Shown here: in pieces, positions 62,024-64,000 of the stretch
Layout of the letters: each line of letters starts with the position of its first letter
Position numbering within the stretch: position 1 is the stretch's first letter
NCBI GenBank assembly: GCA_035578905.1
Contig: JAQJVL010000101.1
Coordinates: forward strand, 1,876,051-1,940,050
From: Stictocephala bisonia
Lineage: Eukaryota; Arthropoda; Insecta; Hemiptera; Membracidae
Length of the DNA stretch: 64,000 bases
Direction: 5' to 3'
Made by a program: the position numbers and the translations under genes
Notes under the pieces: model-generated
Told to the model about the DNA's origin: nothing
The model's input: only the letters and a program-made list of their open reading frames with translations
Databases searched by the model: none

Positions 62024-63364
62024 CTTGTGGCATCGAACAATGTAAACATAGGGGAACTTGACCAGCTGGCCATTAGGGAAGGCATAAATGATAACATATA
62101 CTTAGCATTAGTAGTGAGACCAATGCTTTTATACACTTTAACTGTATTAAAACCATACTTGTGGCATCGAACAATGTAAACATAGGGGAACTTGACCAGC
62201 TGGCCATTAGGGAAGGCATAAATGATAACATTTACTTAGCATTAGTAGTGAGACCAATGCTTTTATACACTTTAACTGTATTAAAACCATACTTGTGGCA
62301 TCGAACAATGTAAACATTAGGGGAACTTGACCAGCTGGCCATTAGGGAAGGCATAAATGATAACATATACTTAGCATTAGTAGTGAGACCAATGCTTTTA
62401 TACACTTTAACTGTATTAAAACCATACTTGTGGCATCGAACAATGTAAACATAGGGGAACTTGACCAGCTGGCCATTAGGGAAGGCATAAATGATAACAT
62501 TTACTTAGCATTAGTAGTGAGACCAATGCTTTTATACACTTTAACTGTATTAAAACCATACTTGTGGCATCGAACAATGTAAACATAGGGGAACTTGACC
62601 AGCTGGCCATTAGGGAAGGCATAAATGATAACATATACTTAGCATTAGTAGTGAGACCAATGCTTTTATACACTTTAACTGTATTAAAACCATACTTGTG
62701 GCATCGAACAATGTAAACATAGGGGAACTTGACCAGCTGGCCATTAGGGAAGGCATAAATGATAACATATACTTAGCATTAGTAGTGAGACAAATGCTTT
62801 TATACACTTTAACTGTATTAAAACCATACTTGTGGCATCGAACAATGTAAACATAGGGGAACTTGACCAGCTGGCCATTAGGGAAGGCATAAATGATAAC
62901 ATTTACTTAGCATTAGTAGTGAGACCAATGCTTTTATACACTTTAACTGTATTAAAACCATACTTGTGGCATCGAACAATGTAAACATAGGGGAACTTGA
63001 CCAGCTGGCCATTAGGGAAGGCATAAATGATAACATATACTTAGCATTAGTAGTGAGACCAATGCTTTTATACACTTTAACTGTATTAAAACCATACTTG
63101 TGGCATCGAACAATGTAAACATAGGGGAACTTGACCAGCTGGCCATTAGGGAAGGCATAAATGATAACATTTACTTAGCATTAGTAGTGAGACCAATGCT
63201 TTTATACACTTTAACTGTATTAAAACCATACTTGTGGCATCGAACAATGTAAACATAGGGGAACTTGACCAGCTGGCCATTAGGGAAGGCATAAATGATA
63301 ACATTTACTTAGCATTAGTAGTGAGACCAATGCTTTTATACACTTTAACTGTATTAATACAGTT
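62024..63364. repeat. 134-bp satellite, 10 tandem copies
   Basis: Units start CTTGTGGCATCGAACAATG at 62024, 62158, 62292, 62427, 62561, 62695, 62829, 62963, 63097 and 63231. Nine are 134 bp and the third is 135 bp (one extra T). Copies are nearly identical. A variant base pair (ATAACATATAC or ATAACATTTAC) nearly alternates, hinting at a dimeric unit. Repeated 65-codon minus-strand frames arise from the array and shift phase each unit, as 134 is not a multiple of three. Confidence 0.97.
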
Positions 63365-63369
63365 AAAGT
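63342..63369. repeat. Perfect 28-bp palindrome at the satellite edge
   Basis: The last ACTTTAACTGTATT of the array is directly followed by its exact reverse complement, AATACAGTTAAAGT. A second perfect palindrome, AATTTAAAATTAATTTTAAATT, follows about 6 bp later. Confidence 0.9.
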
Positions 63370-63874
63370 TTATTAATTTAAAATTAATTTTAAATTAATA
63401 CACTGTATATTAATTTTAAAACCATACTACTTTCAAGATTGTCTTAGTTTCATTTATATTCAAAGTGATTTATTAATACGTAGTTCAATGGTTTCGATAA
63501 TATGTTTGTTATGGTAGTTTTGTTGTTCCAACTAAAGGTTCCAACAGCATTCATGACTATTTGGCTGCGTATGTGAATCATAGATGATGAAAGAACTCCC
63601 AATTCACTTGAATCCATGGAGTGTAAAATGTATTCCACCATACCAGAATGAGTTGATTAAACGAAAGATTTTCTTAAAATGTCAGCTGTAAGAGATATTG
63701 AAATCTTATTTATTCCAATAACCGCTGTGGGATACGTCAGTTTATTTTAACATGGAATTGTATAAGAAGGAAAATATGAATTATCGTTGTATTACGATAT
63801 TCAAGTTTTATATATGAAGGTATAGTGGATTAAAAAACTATTTATAGCTATTTTTACTTTTAATTTAATTTAAA
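63370..63874. other. AT-rich non-coding stretch
   Basis: The 63-codon minus-strand frame at 63450-63641 is less biased than most chance frames here, but has no recognisable domain. Confidence 0.4.
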
Positions 63875-63956
63875 CTTCACTCGCCACTTCGGCCTGCAGG
63901 CCTGTGGGTTGACTTTATTCAATACCGACGGTTAGCTCAGTTAGCACTGAACTACC
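63875..63956 (-). repeat. tRNA-derived SINE, family A (head lost or rearranged)
   Basis: Minus strand: ACTGAGCTAACCGTCGGTAT, then TGAATAAAGTCAACCCACAG, the palindromic CAGGCCTGCAGGCC tail and GGCGAGTGAAG, matching the tail of the other copies. No box B is left. Confidence 0.65.
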
Positions 63957-64000
63957 GTGTTGGTATTTATTACTGTTACTATATTCTTTAAAACACCAAC

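Noticed and set aside
62476..63075. Repeated 65-codon minus-strand frames
   Set aside because: They come from the 134-bp satellite; the unit is not a multiple of three, so each copy changes frame.

Overview
The window looks like a piece of a large, strongly AT-rich animal genome, most likely an arthropod and probably an insect. The arthropod call rests on the transposable elements: an intact non-LTR retrotransposon whose ORF1 joins a PHD finger to a C-terminal region like the baculovirus FP protein, fragments of jockey-like reverse transcriptase, a Penelope-like GIY-YIG relic, hAT remnants and two families of tRNA-derived SINEs. I see no bacterial gene organisation and no host protein-coding gene that I can support. 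The sequence reads as intergenic or long-intron DNA built from repeats.

Layout. Positions 1-11900: AT-rich DNA with SINE copies, a fold-back element (6303-6905), a two-copy dispersed repeat (8693-8842, 10985-11116) and a 35-bp minisatellite (10241-10415). 11915-12785: a G-rich minisatellite. 13580-23163: a recent tandem duplication of about 4.8 kb. Each copy carries a SINE, a degenerate repeat block and a hAT-type MITE that landed exactly on a possible splice acceptor of an exon-like block; an older relative of that block lies at 13004-13138. 24686-26838: two open-frame minisatellites followed by a non-LTR reverse transcriptase relic and a GIY-YIG relic. 29115-32682: a 48-bp array and a very uniform 34-bp array. 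33390-33631: a hAT transposase C-terminal relic.

37720-43232 (minus strand) is the main coding feature: a full-length, apparently intact two-ORF non-LTR retrotransposon of the CR1/jockey group. It has a TCAGT-type start, ORF1 (323 aa), an unusually long spacer between the ORFs, ORF2 (976 aa, endonuclease plus reverse transcriptase), and a 3' end with a trinucleotide tail. The two proteins would work together: ORF1 binds the RNA, and ORF2 nicks the target DNA and copies the RNA into it.

45131-64000: more minisatellites, inverted-repeat elements, SINEs, a second jockey-like relic (52600-52960) and a ten-copy 134-bp satellite (62024-63364). The most interesting item is a 339-bp inverted element at 51011-51349 flanked by a 13-bp direct repeat. 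Each of its arms carries a hammerhead-ribozyme-like motif, suggesting a retroelement terminal structure related to Penelope-like elements.
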